In this document: piece by piece, positions 25,669-34,147 of the stretch
How positions within the stretch are numbered: the stretch's first letter is position 1
How the letters are laid out: each line of letters starts with the position of its first letter
Assembly: GCA_964557005.1 (NCBI GenBank)
Contig: CAZKYI010000001.1
Location: 186,001-250,000, forward strand
DNA length: 64,000 nt
Direction of reading: 5' to 3'
From: JBECKS01 sp964557005
GTDB lineage: Bacteria; Pseudomonadota; Gammaproteobacteria; Pseudomonadales; JBECKS01
The notes under the pieces: model-generated
The model's database searches: none
Seen by the model: the letters and a program-made list of their open reading frames with translations, nothing else
What the model was told of the DNA's origin: nothing
Made by a program: the position numbers and the translations under genes

Positions 25669-26757
25669 TTAAACCAGCTCTACACCCTTGTCATTATTGT
25701 TTAGATTCATGGCGCGTAGTTTTTCCATGTGCGCAGTGGCAAGCGGGTTCATCAAGGCGAACCAGCGTTTGGGAAACAAACTCAAATGCAGCATGTATTG
25801 ATAACCGCGCGGCATTTGTGGTGCTTCATCAAAATGGCGCAGTATCTGGTAGCGACGCAGTGGATTGGCGTGGTGATCGGAATGGCGCATCAGATTGAGC
25901 ATTTGTGCGTTTTGCAAACGACCACTGGCATTCCACGAATGCAGGGGAGAAACACGCTCATAACGACCATTGGCAAGTTTTCTACGTTCAAGGCCGTAGT
26001 GTTCAATATAGTTAACCATTTCAAGCGAGATAATCGCAATCAATCCCTGCGCCACAAAAAATAACAGTGTTTCCCAGCCGCCCAGCAGAAAAGCAGCAAG
26101 GGCAAAGCTGAATGACAACAGGCTCCAGCGAATCAGTTCGTTATGCCAGCTCACTACGGGCAGATTTTTTTGTCGTAAGCGTTTGGCTTCCAGACGAAAA
26201 CCATTGTAAACATTGCGCACAATGGCGCGCGGAATAAAGTTGTACAGTGATTGCCCCAAACGTGCCGATGAAGCATCTTCGGGTGTGGAAACATTCACAT
26301 GATGCCCGCGCACATGTTCCACTTTGAAGGAAGCATAACCCAGATAACTCAGCATCAAACCGCCTAGAAAGTTCTCGAGTTTTTCAGGGCGATGTACCAG
26401 TTCATGCGCAGTAATAATCGCAATACCGCCCGCACCACCCAGCGTGATAATAAAAAATACAGTCCAGTACCACGCAGCGCCCTGGGCAATAATCCAGCAC
26501 GCCAGCGCCAGTGACAGACCATGCAAAACTACATGCGTCATGGTGAGGTAGCGATAAAATTTTTGCGCGGCGACTTGTTGTTCCAGTTCTGCGGGAACAT
26601 TGTTGGTGTCATAGCCACCCCATCTGGTGCGCTTTAACAAACTGTTCTGGAAAAATGCAAAAATGGCCAGTGGCAAGCTGTACCACTCGGCATAATAAAT
26701 AATGATGGGGGTAATGCTGGTTAACAAAATAACACTGTATTTAAATTGCAGGGGCAT
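25669..26757 (-). CDS. alkB: alkane 1-monooxygenase (AlkB family)
   Basis: Integral-membrane non-haem di-iron enzyme that hydroxylates terminal methyl groups of alkanes. The 362-residue protein has all histidine boxes: HELVH (118-122), EHVRGHH (147-153) and LMRHSDHHA (289-297), plus the AlkB-specific NYIEHYGL (249-256). Several hydrophobic helices surround them. It is somewhat shorter than P. putida AlkB (about 400). No rubredoxin, rubredoxin reductase or alkS is seen nearby, so electron donors must be encoded elsewhere. A divergent acyl-CoA synthetase gene supports a role in alkane use. This is not the DNA-repair dioxygenase also called AlkB. Confidence 0.95.
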   Translation of the reverse strand: MPLQFKYSVILLTSITPIIIYYAEWYSLPLAIFAFFQNSLLKRTRWGGYDTNNVPAELEQQVAAQKFYRYLTMTHVVLHGLSLALACWIIAQGAAWYWTVFFIITLGGAGGIAIITAHELVHRPEKLENFLGGLMLSYLGYASFKVEHVRGHHVNVSTPEDASSARLGQSLYNFIPRAIVRNVYNGFRLEAKRLRQKNLPVVSWHNELIRWSLLSFSFALAAFLLGGWETLLFFVAQGLIAIISLEMVNYIEHYGLERRKLANGRYERVSPLHSWNASGRLQNAQMLNLMRHSDHHANPLRRYQILRHFDEAPQMPRGYQYMLHLSLFPKRWFALMNPLATAHMEKLRAMNLNNNDKGVELV

Positions 26758-26948
26758 GGTGAGCTCCGAAATCAGGGCATGCTTGAGGTGAAAAAATACT
26801 AGTGAAGGGAGTATGGCTTCGCTATATCACCTGACGACCTTTGCACGTCTTTCTTGCGCAAAATGACAGTTACAATCATTCCAGTTTGGCGAATTGCATA
26901 CTCGGTGCTAATTTACGCGGCCATAAAAATTATAAAAAGGGGGAAACC
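26758..26948. promoter_or_regulatory. divergent regulatory region between alkB and acyl-CoA synthetase
   Basis: This 191-base region must hold promoters for both divergent genes. On the plus strand, TTGGCG (26886-26891) and TAATTT with a 17-base spacer is a weak sigma-70-like pair. AAAAAGGGGG just before ATG 26949 is a strong ribosome-binding site. No clear operator palindrome was found. Confidence 0.35.
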
Positions 26949-28676
26949 ATGTCACAGGAAAACAAAAATACCGTTGTTGAGAATCCCGCATTGAAAGTGC
27001 AAGCACTGATGGCAGCTGGAGCGGAATTTGAAGTGGTTAATCAAAAGATTGATGGTGTAGAACACAGCGTTTTCAAAAATATTCCTGCCAATATGCACGG
27101 CCTGTACAAGGCAGGGCTGGATTACAGCGAGCGCACTTTTCTGGTGTATGAAGATGTGCGCTGGTCTTTTGAGGAAACGTATTTGCGTGCGGCGAGCATT
27201 GCCCAACAACTGCAAACGCGCTTTGGTGTGCAAAAGGGAGATCGTGTGGCTTTGGCAAGCAGAAATTATCCGGAATGGATAGCTGCCTACATGGCCACCA
27301 CGTTGATGGGTGCAGTGATTGTGCCGATGAATTCCTGGTGGGTGGGCAGTGAGCTGGAATTCGGTTTGAAAGATTCTGGTGCCAAAGTTCTGATTGGTGA
27401 CAGGCAGCGTATTGAAAGTGTTGCCGATAAAATGGATAGCATGGATATTCATGTTATTGCATTGCGTTGTCCAGAGCTTGTGAGTGACACAATGACTGAC
27501 ATCAACAGTTTGATGGAAGGCTGGCAAAATGCACAGGCACCCGAAGTTGATGTTGCGCCCGATGACTGGGCAACCCTGCTCTATACCTCAGGCAGTACGG
27601 GGAACCCGAAGGGTGTAATGTCCACCCATCGCAATGTGTTAAGCCAGATTTATTCGCTGTTTTTTGGCGTAAAAGTGGCGAGCATTCTTGCAGGGGCTAA
27701 TACCGAACAGGATAAAGCCAGTCAGACCCAATCGACCATGTTGTTAGCTTTGCCCTTGTTTCATGTAACAGGGTGTAACGTGCAGTTTTTACCTTCATTT
27801 CTGGCGGGCAGAAAGCTGGTGATGATGTACAAGTGGGATGCCACCAAAGCACTGCAACTGATTGAACAAGAAAAAATCACTGGCTTTGCAGGTGTACCGA
27901 CAATGGGACAGGATTTAATCGAGCATCCTGATTTTAATAAATATGACACCAGCTCATTAAAAGAACTCAGTTCAGGCGGTGCGCCAAAACCACCTGAGCA
28001 AGTCAAACAAATGAATGCCAAGGCACCGCAAGTGCGCCCAGGGGTGGGTTATGGGTTAACCGAAACCAACGGCGTGGTGACTTCCATGAGTGGCGCGGAC
28101 TATTTGAAATACCCTGCGGCGTGTGGCCGTGTGATACCGCCTTTGAACCGCGTAAAAATTGTGAAGGAAGATGGCAGTGATGCGCAGTTACAGGAATGGG
28201 GCGAAGTGTGGATTAAGTCTGCTGCGGTGATGAAAGGCTATTGGAAACGCGAACAAGCCACCAGCGAAGTATTAACGCCTGATGGCTGGTTTAAAACGGG
28301 CGATATTGGCTACATGAATGAAGCGGGATATTTGTTTCTGGTTGATAGAGCCAAGGATTTGGTGATTCGCGGAGGCGAAAATATCGGCTGTGCCGAAGTG
28401 GAAGGCGCAATAGCGAAGCATGAAGCGGTGATGGAAGTGGCGGTGTACGGTTTACCTCATCAGCGTCTGGGTGAAACTGTCGGTGCGACGGTGATGTTAA
28501 AACCCGACGGCATACTCAGTGAACAGGAATTGCAGGCATTCCTGAAGCAGCATCTGGCACATTTTAAAATTCCTGAACATATTTTTTTCCAGAATGAGCC
28601 TTTGCCAAGAGGCGCGACAGAAAAAATCTATAAAAAAGGCATTCGTGAACAGGCTGTTAAAACGCTTATGTTGTAG
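26949..28676 (+). CDS. acyl-CoA synthetase (AMP-forming, class I adenylate-forming)
   Basis: Activates a carboxylic acid, probably a fatty acid, to its CoA thioester through an acyl-AMP. It has 575 residues from ATG 26949, which follows the purine-rich AAGGGGG; an in-frame ATG at 26841 would add 36 unlikely residues. The P-loop-like motif TSGSTGNPKG is at 213-222. GWFKTGDIGY and DRAKDLVIRGGENI mark the hinge, and the C-terminal lysine is K559 (ATEKIYKK). It is divergent from alkB and converges on the FkbM gene. Substrate chain length cannot be read from sequence. Confidence 0.92.
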   Translation: MSQENKNTVVENPALKVQALMAAGAEFEVVNQKIDGVEHSVFKNIPANMHGLYKAGLDYSERTFLVYEDVRWSFEETYLRAASIAQQLQTRFGVQKGDRVALASRNYPEWIAAYMATTLMGAVIVPMNSWWVGSELEFGLKDSGAKVLIGDRQRIESVADKMDSMDIHVIALRCPELVSDTMTDINSLMEGWQNAQAPEVDVAPDDWATLLYTSGSTGNPKGVMSTHRNVLSQIYSLFFGVKVASILAGANTEQDKASQTQSTMLLALPLFHVTGCNVQFLPSFLAGRKLVMMYKWDATKALQLIEQEKITGFAGVPTMGQDLIEHPDFNKYDTSSLKELSSGGAPKPPEQVKQMNAKAPQVRPGVGYGLTETNGVVTSMSGADYLKYPAACGRVIPPLNRVKIVKEDGSDAQLQEWGEVWIKSAAVMKGYWKREQATSEVLTPDGWFKTGDIGYMNEAGYLFLVDRAKDLVIRGGENIGCAEVEGAIAKHEAVMEVAVYGLPHQRLGETVGATVMLKPDGILSEQELQAFLKQHLAHFKIPEHIFFQNEPLPRGATEKIYKKGIREQAVKTLML

Positions 28677-28679
28677 ATT

Positions 28680-29474
28680 TCAGTTGTGTTTTTTGCTCAA
28701 AAACAAATTCACAAAACCTTCGCTTTCAACCGTCAGGCTGCTTTCTGCAAAGGTTTTTAGCTGCTCAATATCGGTTTTCACGAGTTGATGCTTGATGTGG
28801 TCAATCATATAAATGTTGAAATCATAAGACGCAATTTCTTCCAGCAGTGCATGAGCACTATGGCCATTTTCTTTTAAGGCAAATGGCCAGAATTCAATAA
28901 TCATCTTCAAATGCTGTTGATTGCGGGTAATGGTGTTGCTCAGCCCTTGCAGAATTTCCAGTTCATAACCCTGTGTATCGATTTTAATAAAATCCACAGT
29001 CTGTTTTTGCAAGATTTCATCACCAGCAACAATATCAACAGAGATTTTTTTACGGTTGTTGCTGTGGTCAAAAGCGCGATGATCACCGCGATTATCAGGG
29101 CTGATATAAAAATCAATACTACCGCTTTGGTTTCCCAAACCTGCATTAAAAAGCTGCACATTGTTAAGCGCATTCAAGGCAATATTTTTTTCAAGCAAGA
29201 AAAAATTGAGTTTTTCAGGTTCGAAGGAAAACACCGTACCTTGCGAACCAACCAGCTTTGAGGCGATTACCGAGTAGTAGCCAATATTGGCACCGACATC
29301 GATAAACACATCGCCCTGATTTAAATGTTCAATCACAAGCCTTGTTTCAAATGCTTCCCATAGTTTGTCACGTATCAATATCTGTGAAATCAGTTCCTGT
29401 TCACCGTGAGTTTGCAGTTGCAGCGCAAATGGAAAATCGGGAATCGCCAGTGTAATGCGTTTGTTAGTTGGCAT
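28680..29474 (-). CDS. FkbM-family SAM-dependent methyltransferase
   Basis: A 264-residue methyltransferase from ATG 29474; an open frame continues upstream but is inside the pseudouridine synthase gene. The SAM-binding motif VFIDVGANIGYYSVIAS is clear, and the later segments (VDFIKIDTQGYELEILQGL) fit the FkbM family, which O-methylates sugars and natural products. The start overlaps the upstream gene's stop by 11 bases, so the two are translationally coupled. It could modify a glycan exported by the flippase encoded 5 kb away; that link is speculative. Confidence 0.88.
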   Translation of the reverse strand: MPTNKRITLAIPDFPFALQLQTHGEQELISQILIRDKLWEAFETRLVIEHLNQGDVFIDVGANIGYYSVIASKLVGSQGTVFSFEPEKLNFFLLEKNIALNALNNVQLFNAGLGNQSGSIDFYISPDNRGDHRAFDHSNNRKKISVDIVAGDEILQKQTVDFIKIDTQGYELEILQGLSNTITRNQQHLKMIIEFWPFALKENGHSAHALLEEIASYDFNIYMIDHIKHQLVKTDIEQLKTFAESSLTVESEGFVNLFLSKKHN

Positions 29475-30363
29475 GAGGTGTAAAAAGCAAACTTTCAAGT
29501 TCGTCAGGAAAGTTTTGTGTATTGATAGCAAGCAGGGAAAAGTTTTGCAGGTGCTTTTTGACAGGGCAAGCGAAGGCAAGGGATAGCGACAGTAGTTGCA
29601 GATTCGGGTTTGCAGATGATTTATGGCTATCACCATAAAGCGAATCACCCATCACAGGGAAACCAACATCAGCCAGATGACGACGAATCTGGTGCTTGCG
29701 ACCTGTTTCAATCTGTATCGATAGCAGGCTGCGATTATTTTCAACATCATAGTGCAACGCTTGCACGCTGGTGAGTGCAGCCTTGCCATCAAGTTTTTTA
29801 TCCAGTGTGACGCTTTGTTTGTCAAAATCTCCATTCACCAGTGCGCGATAGTGTTTGCTGACCTTGCGCTCCTGAAAAAGTTTTGATAACTGCGCCGCCA
29901 TGCTTTTGTTATGCGCCAGCAGCATCAGGCCGCAGGCTTCGCGGTCGAGTCGATGTATCAGAAACACAGGCCGTTGCGGTACAAGATGTAATTCGGCATA
30001 ACGGTTGATGGCGTGAGCATCGCCCCACAAGGAGCCTTGTGATAACAAGCCGCGCGGTTTGTACCACACGGAGTAAGCGCCTTCGTCGTGTATCAGTACA
30101 GGTGTTATGACGGGTGCTTTCAATAATGCAGGGTTGTAGTAAATATCGAGCTTGTCGTTTGCAGCGAGCGATGTGTTGCCCTTGCGAATGCGTTTTATCT
30201 TTTTATTGCGTTGTAACCATACAGCACCTTGCTGCATGGCCTGTTTGATTTTCTGTTTGGAAATGCCTGTTTCTGAGCTAAGTAAATCGGCGGCATTGTT
30301 TACCGCCTTGTGTTTGTCCACATTAATAGCGTGGTGAAAGATAGAGTCAGAACTGTCAGACAT
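29464..30363 (-). CDS. RluA-family RNA pseudouridine synthase
   Basis: A 299-residue pseudouridine synthase. An N-terminal S4-like region (about 15-75, VNNAADLLSSETGISKQKIKQAM) precedes the catalytic domain with the RluA signature HRLDREACGLML (catalytic D140). It isomerises uridines in rRNA or tRNA. The exact target (RluA, RluC, RluD or TruC type) cannot be assigned. It is coupled to the FkbM gene downstream by an 11-base overlap. Confidence 0.92.
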   Translation of the reverse strand: MSDSSDSIFHHAINVDKHKAVNNAADLLSSETGISKQKIKQAMQQGAVWLQRNKKIKRIRKGNTSLAANDKLDIYYNPALLKAPVITPVLIHDEGAYSVWYKPRGLLSQGSLWGDAHAINRYAELHLVPQRPVFLIHRLDREACGLMLLAHNKSMAAQLSKLFQERKVSKHYRALVNGDFDKQSVTLDKKLDGKAALTSVQALHYDVENNRSLLSIQIETGRKHQIRRHLADVGFPVMGDSLYGDSHKSSANPNLQLLSLSLAFACPVKKHLQNFSLLAINTQNFPDELESLLFTPHAN

Positions 30364-30381
30364 GAATCGGGAAAGCTCGTG

Positions 30382-31575
30382 TTACGGCATCGAAATTTTC
30401 TGGTGATGCAGACTAATTTCACGATAAAAAGGATTGAGTTTTGTCATGCCAACATGGCTGTAGTCCAGCCAGTAAATATCACACTGCTTCCAGTGTTCGC
30501 CAAGCAAACGTACATGCTTGGGCATGGCAATCAAATCCAGCGTGCCGCTTAGAATCGCAATGTTGCGTGTATCGATTTTTGGTTCGAAAGTCAGCGCGTT
30601 GCACACTGCGTAGGCGTGACGAAATTCTGAAAAACTGATTTTTTCTTCAGAGAGAATTTTTTCAAACAAGCCGCGCAAGGGAAACCAGTCCATAAAAATA
30701 TCGGGCGCGTTATACACAGGTGCCAATAAAATGGCAGATTTAACACGCGCATCAACTGACAACACCAGAGAAGACACAAAGCCACCCAGACTGATGCCAC
30801 CAATACCAATGTCCGAAGCAATGTTTTGTTCGAGCAAATACGAAATCAGACTTCGGCAGTTGGACACAGCGTTGGCAAACACTTCACTGGTGTAGGCAGG
30901 GCCGTGACCAAAAAAATTCCAGATGCTTGTTTTCAAGCTGAATTTCCCGTTATGAAAAGGCAACACCATAAAGCAGATGTTGAAGCCATCGTTGTACAAT
31001 TTTTTGGCAGAAAAAATAATGTGATTCACCCTGAAATCATCGGCATTGTAACCGTGCATGAAAATATAAGTGGGTCGCGCTGTGCCGTTATGTTGCCACA
31101 ATTCAAATTGAATATTTTTATGCGCGTGATAATTCCAGTAGCTTTCCTTGAAGTAGGGATTTATCGGTTCAAATTTGTTGGGAGCCAGCGCTTCAATAAT
31201 ATGGCCGTCGTGAAGTTTTTTCTTGATGTGGCTGCGCACCTCGGAAGCCAGAATCGGCGGCGCCTGTTTAAAGATTTGGTCGGCATCATGTGTGGAAGCG
31301 AGATTCTGATAAAAAGGCCATTGGCTGCGGTGTTCAAGAATTTCGGCTTTATTTTTTTTAATCAGAAAATAATGCGCGCCTGAAAGCGCCAGCGTGCGAA
31401 TAATCCAGTCGAGCCCTTTCAGTGCAGCTGCGATAATGACATGGATTTTATAAACTGCTTCCAGCGGTTTTTGCTGGATTTTTTCACTCAGGTCGAGCCA
31501 CCAGTCAGCTTTTAATACCCTGATTACCTCGTTACTTTCCTGTTGGTAGTTTTCTTTGCCAGTCTGAATTTTCAT
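30382..31575 (-). CDS. alpha/beta hydrolase
   Basis: A 397-residue protein from ATG 31575; the frame is open to 31806 but that part lies inside the oxidoreductase gene on the other strand. After a hydrophobic N-terminal helix region (about residues 45-75), the hydrolase core has the oxyanion-type HGYNADD and the nucleophile elbow GGISLGG. A Ser-Asp-His triad is likely, with Asp in SGTLDLIAMP and His in DYSHVGM. Family membership is clear, but the substrate is not. It is 18 bases upstream of the pseudouridine synthase gene on the same strand. Confidence 0.82.
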   Translation of the reverse strand: MKIQTGKENYQQESNEVIRVLKADWWLDLSEKIQQKPLEAVYKIHVIIAAALKGLDWIIRTLALSGAHYFLIKKNKAEILEHRSQWPFYQNLASTHDADQIFKQAPPILASEVRSHIKKKLHDGHIIEALAPNKFEPINPYFKESYWNYHAHKNIQFELWQHNGTARPTYIFMHGYNADDFRVNHIIFSAKKLYNDGFNICFMVLPFHNGKFSLKTSIWNFFGHGPAYTSEVFANAVSNCRSLISYLLEQNIASDIGIGGISLGGFVSSLVLSVDARVKSAILLAPVYNAPDIFMDWFPLRGLFEKILSEEKISFSEFRHAYAVCNALTFEPKIDTRNIAILSGTLDLIAMPKHVRLLGEHWKQCDIYWLDYSHVGMTKLNPFYREISLHHQKISMP

Positions 31576-31714
31576 GTTGGATACTTCGCAGCTTTGAAGG
31601 AGTGGAATTGCAAAAAAGATGAATGGTGTGGGGCGCGAGTGTAAAGCAATTGCTATTTTTTTTGCACCTTTTCCCCTATGATTCCTGCCTGTTTCTTCAT
31701 TATCTGGAAAGCAT

Positions 31715-32824
31715 ATGTCTGATATTTCTGAATTACTGTTTCGCCCTTTTGAATCTGAAAAACTTTCTTTGCCTAATCGTATTGTTATGGCGCCGATGAC
31801 TCGCAATCACAGCCCCAACTGGATTCCTGAGCAGGCGAGCGCCGATTACTACCAACGCCGTGCTGCGAATGATACGGGCTTGATTATCACCGAAGGCACG
31901 CCAGTGAATCACATTGCTTCCAATGGTTATGCAGGTGTTCCCCGTTTTTTTGGTGAAGATGCCTTGGCAGGCTGGAAAAATGTGGTCGATGCTGTGCACG
32001 AAGTTGGGGGCAAAATCATGCCGCAAATCTGGCATGTCGGTTCCATGCGAAAACCTGGCACGGGGCCTGTGGCAGAAGTGCCTGGCTATAGCCCTTCAGG
32101 TTATTCCACACCGGGCAAAAAGCGCTGTCACGAAATGAGCGAGAGCGATATTGCTGATGTGATAGAAGCCTTTGCGCAAGCCGCACAAGATGCCGAGCGT
32201 TTGGGTTTTGATGGCGTGGAAGTGCACGGTGCGCATGGTTATTTGATTGATCAGTTTTTCTGGGGCGGCGTGAATTTGCGTGAAGATAAATATGGCGGCG
32301 ATTATGTCGCGCGTACTCGCTTTGCGGTGGAAATTCTGCAAGCCATTCGTAAACGCATTTCAAATTCCTTTCCCTTGGTGTTGCGTTGGTCGCAGTGGAA
32401 GCAGCAGGATTACAGCGTGAAACTGGCACAAAATCCGCAAGAACTTGAAAAATTTCTCGAGCCTCTAACAAACGCAGGCGTGGATATTTTTGATTGCAGC
32501 TCCAGACGTTTTTGGGAACCCGAATTTGAAGGTTCTGATTTGAACATTGCAGGCTGGACTAAAAAAATTACAGGCAAGCCAGTGATTACTGTCGGCAGCG
32601 TGGGTTTAAAAGGTGGGCCAGGTGGCTTTACCGATTTGGCCGCAACCAGTGAAACCGATCACGATTTTGATAAATTGGCCGAGCGTTTGCAGCGTAACGA
32701 ATTTGATTTGGTCGCCGTAGGGCGCGCGCTGCTGGGTGATCATCAATGGAGTAACAAAATGAAGCGTGGGGCATTTGGTGAAATGCAGCCATATTCGCTT
32801 CAATCGCTTGGTAAGCTTTATTGA
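31715..32824 (+). CDS. NADH:flavin oxidoreductase (Old Yellow Enzyme family)
   Basis: FMN-dependent ene-reductase of 369 residues in a TIM barrel. Recognisable parts are the N-terminal LFRPFESEKLSLPNRIVMAPMTRN, the substrate-binding pair in EVHGAHGYLIDQFF (the HxxH/HxxN site), the block NLREDKYGGD, and the phosphate-binding VGSVGLKGG. Members reduce activated C=C bonds, including enoate-type compounds. It is divergent from the alpha/beta hydrolase gene with 139 bases between them. The physiological substrate is unknown. Confidence 0.93.
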   Translation: MSDISELLFRPFESEKLSLPNRIVMAPMTRNHSPNWIPEQASADYYQRRAANDTGLIITEGTPVNHIASNGYAGVPRFFGEDALAGWKNVVDAVHEVGGKIMPQIWHVGSMRKPGTGPVAEVPGYSPSGYSTPGKKRCHEMSESDIADVIEAFAQAAQDAERLGFDGVEVHGAHGYLIDQFFWGGVNLREDKYGGDYVARTRFAVEILQAIRKRISNSFPLVLRWSQWKQQDYSVKLAQNPQELEKFLEPLTNAGVDIFDCSSRRFWEPEFEGSDLNIAGWTKKITGKPVITVGSVGLKGGPGGFTDLAATSETDHDFDKLAERLQRNEFDLVAVGRALLGDHQWSNKMKRGAFGEMQPYSLQSLGKLY

Positions 32825-32845
32825 TATTCAATAGAAATAACAAGA

Positions 32846-33130
32846 ATGCGCATGGAAAAAGTGGGTAGCCAGTTGGTTGGAAAAATAGTTTCTGTAGTGT
32901 TGGTTTTATTAGGGATAATAAACTTATTTTTTTACTTGCTGCTCTTTGTAGTAGCATTAGTAAATTTTCCGCTTTCATGGCTAGGAATTTTGTGCTCGCT
33001 TATTGGAATGAATTCATTTACTGCTTCCATTTTTTATATACGTAATCCCAAAGGGTGGATTGTAGTTTATATAATAATTACAACGGTATTTTTGCTTGTG
33101 ATGATGGGTGTTCACAACTTTTGGTTCTGA
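32846..33130 (+). CDS. small hypothetical membrane protein
   Basis: I do not recognise this 94-residue protein. Three hydrophobic segments, about residues 12-36, 38-55 and 68-90, suggest it sits in the inner membrane. The DNA is noticeably AT-rich compared with neighbouring genes, and the gene stands next to a second orphan and a toxin-antitoxin pair, so recent acquisition is plausible. An in-frame ATG at 32852 is an alternative start. It could be a chance frame, though the coherent membrane pattern argues for a real gene. Confidence 0.55.
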   Translation: MRMEKVGSQLVGKIVSVVLVLLGIINLFFYLLLFVVALVNFPLSWLGILCSLIGMNSFTASIFYIRNPKGWIVVYIIITTVFLLVMMGVHNFWF

Positions 33131-33142
33131 TGATTAGGGTCA

Positions 33143-33460
33143 ATGATGAATTTAAAATCCAAATTTGATCAGCTGTTGCAGTTACTTATTGGTTATGTTG
33201 CTGGTCATGTTTCGTGCAATGAGTTGCAATTGTTTGTTTGGGAAATAATAGATTACTTCACTGATACACCTCCAGAAGAGTTGCCCGAAAATGAAAAGTT
33301 TGAAAGACCTTTTTGGTATGCAATTTGGCAGATACAGCACTTGTGTGATGATGAGCATGAAGAAGATGGTGTTGCTAAACGTAAGTTAGAAGAAGCTCTT
33401 GCTTATATGGAAGGGCGAATGAAAATGCCAGATGTGTGTGTTGGACGGCGACCGCACTAG
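33143..33460 (+). CDS. small acidic hypothetical protein
   Basis: A 105-residue acidic protein with no family I can name. The N-terminal pattern, a helix followed by GYVAGHVSCNELQLFVWEI, and the acidic DDEHEEDG stretch resemble small immunity-type proteins, but that is only an impression. It follows the small membrane gene by 12 bases and shares its AT-rich composition. GTCAATGATG gives two adjacent ATG choices (33143 and 33146). Confidence 0.55.
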   Translation: MMNLKSKFDQLLQLLIGYVAGHVSCNELQLFVWEIIDYFTDTPPEELPENEKFERPFWYAIWQIQHLCDDEHEEDGVAKRKLEEALAYMEGRMKMPDVCVGRRPH

Positions 33461-33490
33461 CTGTAAGACCCTTAATAAATACTTATTTAT

Positions 33491-33520
33491 TTGCTTATAT
33501 TTTTGGAATTATCTTATAAT
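33491..33520 (+). promoter_or_regulatory. promoter of the toxin-antitoxin operon
   Basis: A perfect -10 TATAAT at 33515-33520 is preceded by TTGCTT (33491-33496) as the -35, with an 18-base spacer. Transcription would start near 33527, 13 bases before the toxin ATG. The surrounding AT-rich DNA is where an Xre-type antitoxin would bind for autoregulation; no clean inverted repeat was identified. Confidence 0.6.
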
Positions 33521-33539
33521 AAGGACATTCTCATTTGTG

Positions 33540-33794
33540 ATGAACACGATTCAATGGTCAAAAAAAGCCCTCAAGCAACTACGCAAGCTACCACCACAAA
33601 CGGGCAAACAGATTCATGAGGCGGCGGGCAAGCTCAAAGACTTCCCTGAGTGCAAAAACATAAAGCAGTTGACCAACCATGAATATGAGTATCGCTTACG
33701 TGTTGGCCGATACAGGGTATTTTTCAATTTTAATGGCAGCGTTAAGGTTATCAGTATTGAGGAGGTAAAAAAGCGTGATGAAAGCACCTACTGA
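33540..33794 (+). CDS. RelE/ParE-superfamily toxin
   Basis: An 84-residue basic protein with the RelE/ParE layout: an N-terminal helical part (KKALKQLRKLPPQTGKQI), then the strand-rich core (EYRLRVGRYRVFFNF) and the typical C-terminus VKKRDESTY. RelE-type members cleave mRNA on the ribosome and ParE-type members inhibit gyrase; the branch here is not resolved. The toxin gene comes first, and the antitoxin start lies inside its last codons (17-base overlap), as in HigBA-like modules. GTG 33537 immediately precedes the chosen ATG. Confidence 0.87.
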   Translation: MNTIQWSKKALKQLRKLPPQTGKQIHEAAGKLKDFPECKNIKQLTNHEYEYRLRVGRYRVFFNFNGSVKVISIEEVKKRDESTY

Positions 33795-34116
33795 TGTACA
33801 AATCATTCAACAAGCAGGACAACCAGCTTTTGCGGTACTGCCGTATGCGCAATATCTGGAATTGGTTGGGGCGGGCGATGACGACAGCACTTACATTCCC
33901 CACGAAGTGGTAGGTCTGTGTATTGAAAAAGAATTAAGCCTGATTGCTGCCTGGCGTGTTTACAAAAAATTTACTCAGAGCGAACTCGCTGAACGCATGG
34001 GTGTATCACAACCTGCCCTTGCACAAATCGAAAAGCTTGGCGCACGGCCTCAAAAACGCACTCTTGAAAAAGCCGCTGCGGCGCTTGGTGTGAGTGTGGC
34101 GCAGTTGAGTGAATAG
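33778..34116 (+). CDS. Xre-family antitoxin with Phd-like N-terminus
   Basis: A 112-residue antitoxin. Residues 1-35 resemble the start of Phd/YefM antitoxins (GQPAFAVLPYAQYLELV), and residues 55-112 form a Cro/CI-type helix-turn-helix (TQSELAERMGVSQPALAQIEKLG). It should bind the toxin and repress the operon promoter. Translation is coupled to the toxin gene. The combination of a Phd-like segment with an HTH_3 domain is less common than either alone. GTG 33775 is an alternative start. Confidence 0.85.
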   Translation: MKAPTDVQIIQQAGQPAFAVLPYAQYLELVGAGDDDSTYIPHEVVGLCIEKELSLIAAWRVYKKFTQSELAERMGVSQPALAQIEKLGARPQKRTLEKAAAALGVSVAQLSE

Positions 34117-34147
34117 GTGTTTGCACGGAATACAAATAACAAAGACA

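Noticed and set aside
25669..26757. DNA-repair dioxygenase AlkB, suggested by the nearby Ada-like gene
   Set aside because: The protein has the three histidine boxes and NYIEHYGL of membrane alkane hydroxylase, not the HxD...H 2-oxoglutarate dioxygenase pattern.
31609..31666. 9-bp inverted repeat TGCAAAAAA/TTTTTTGCA between the hydrolase and oxidoreductase genes
   Set aside because: The arms are mostly homopolymer A/T and 40 bases apart, so chance pairing is likely.
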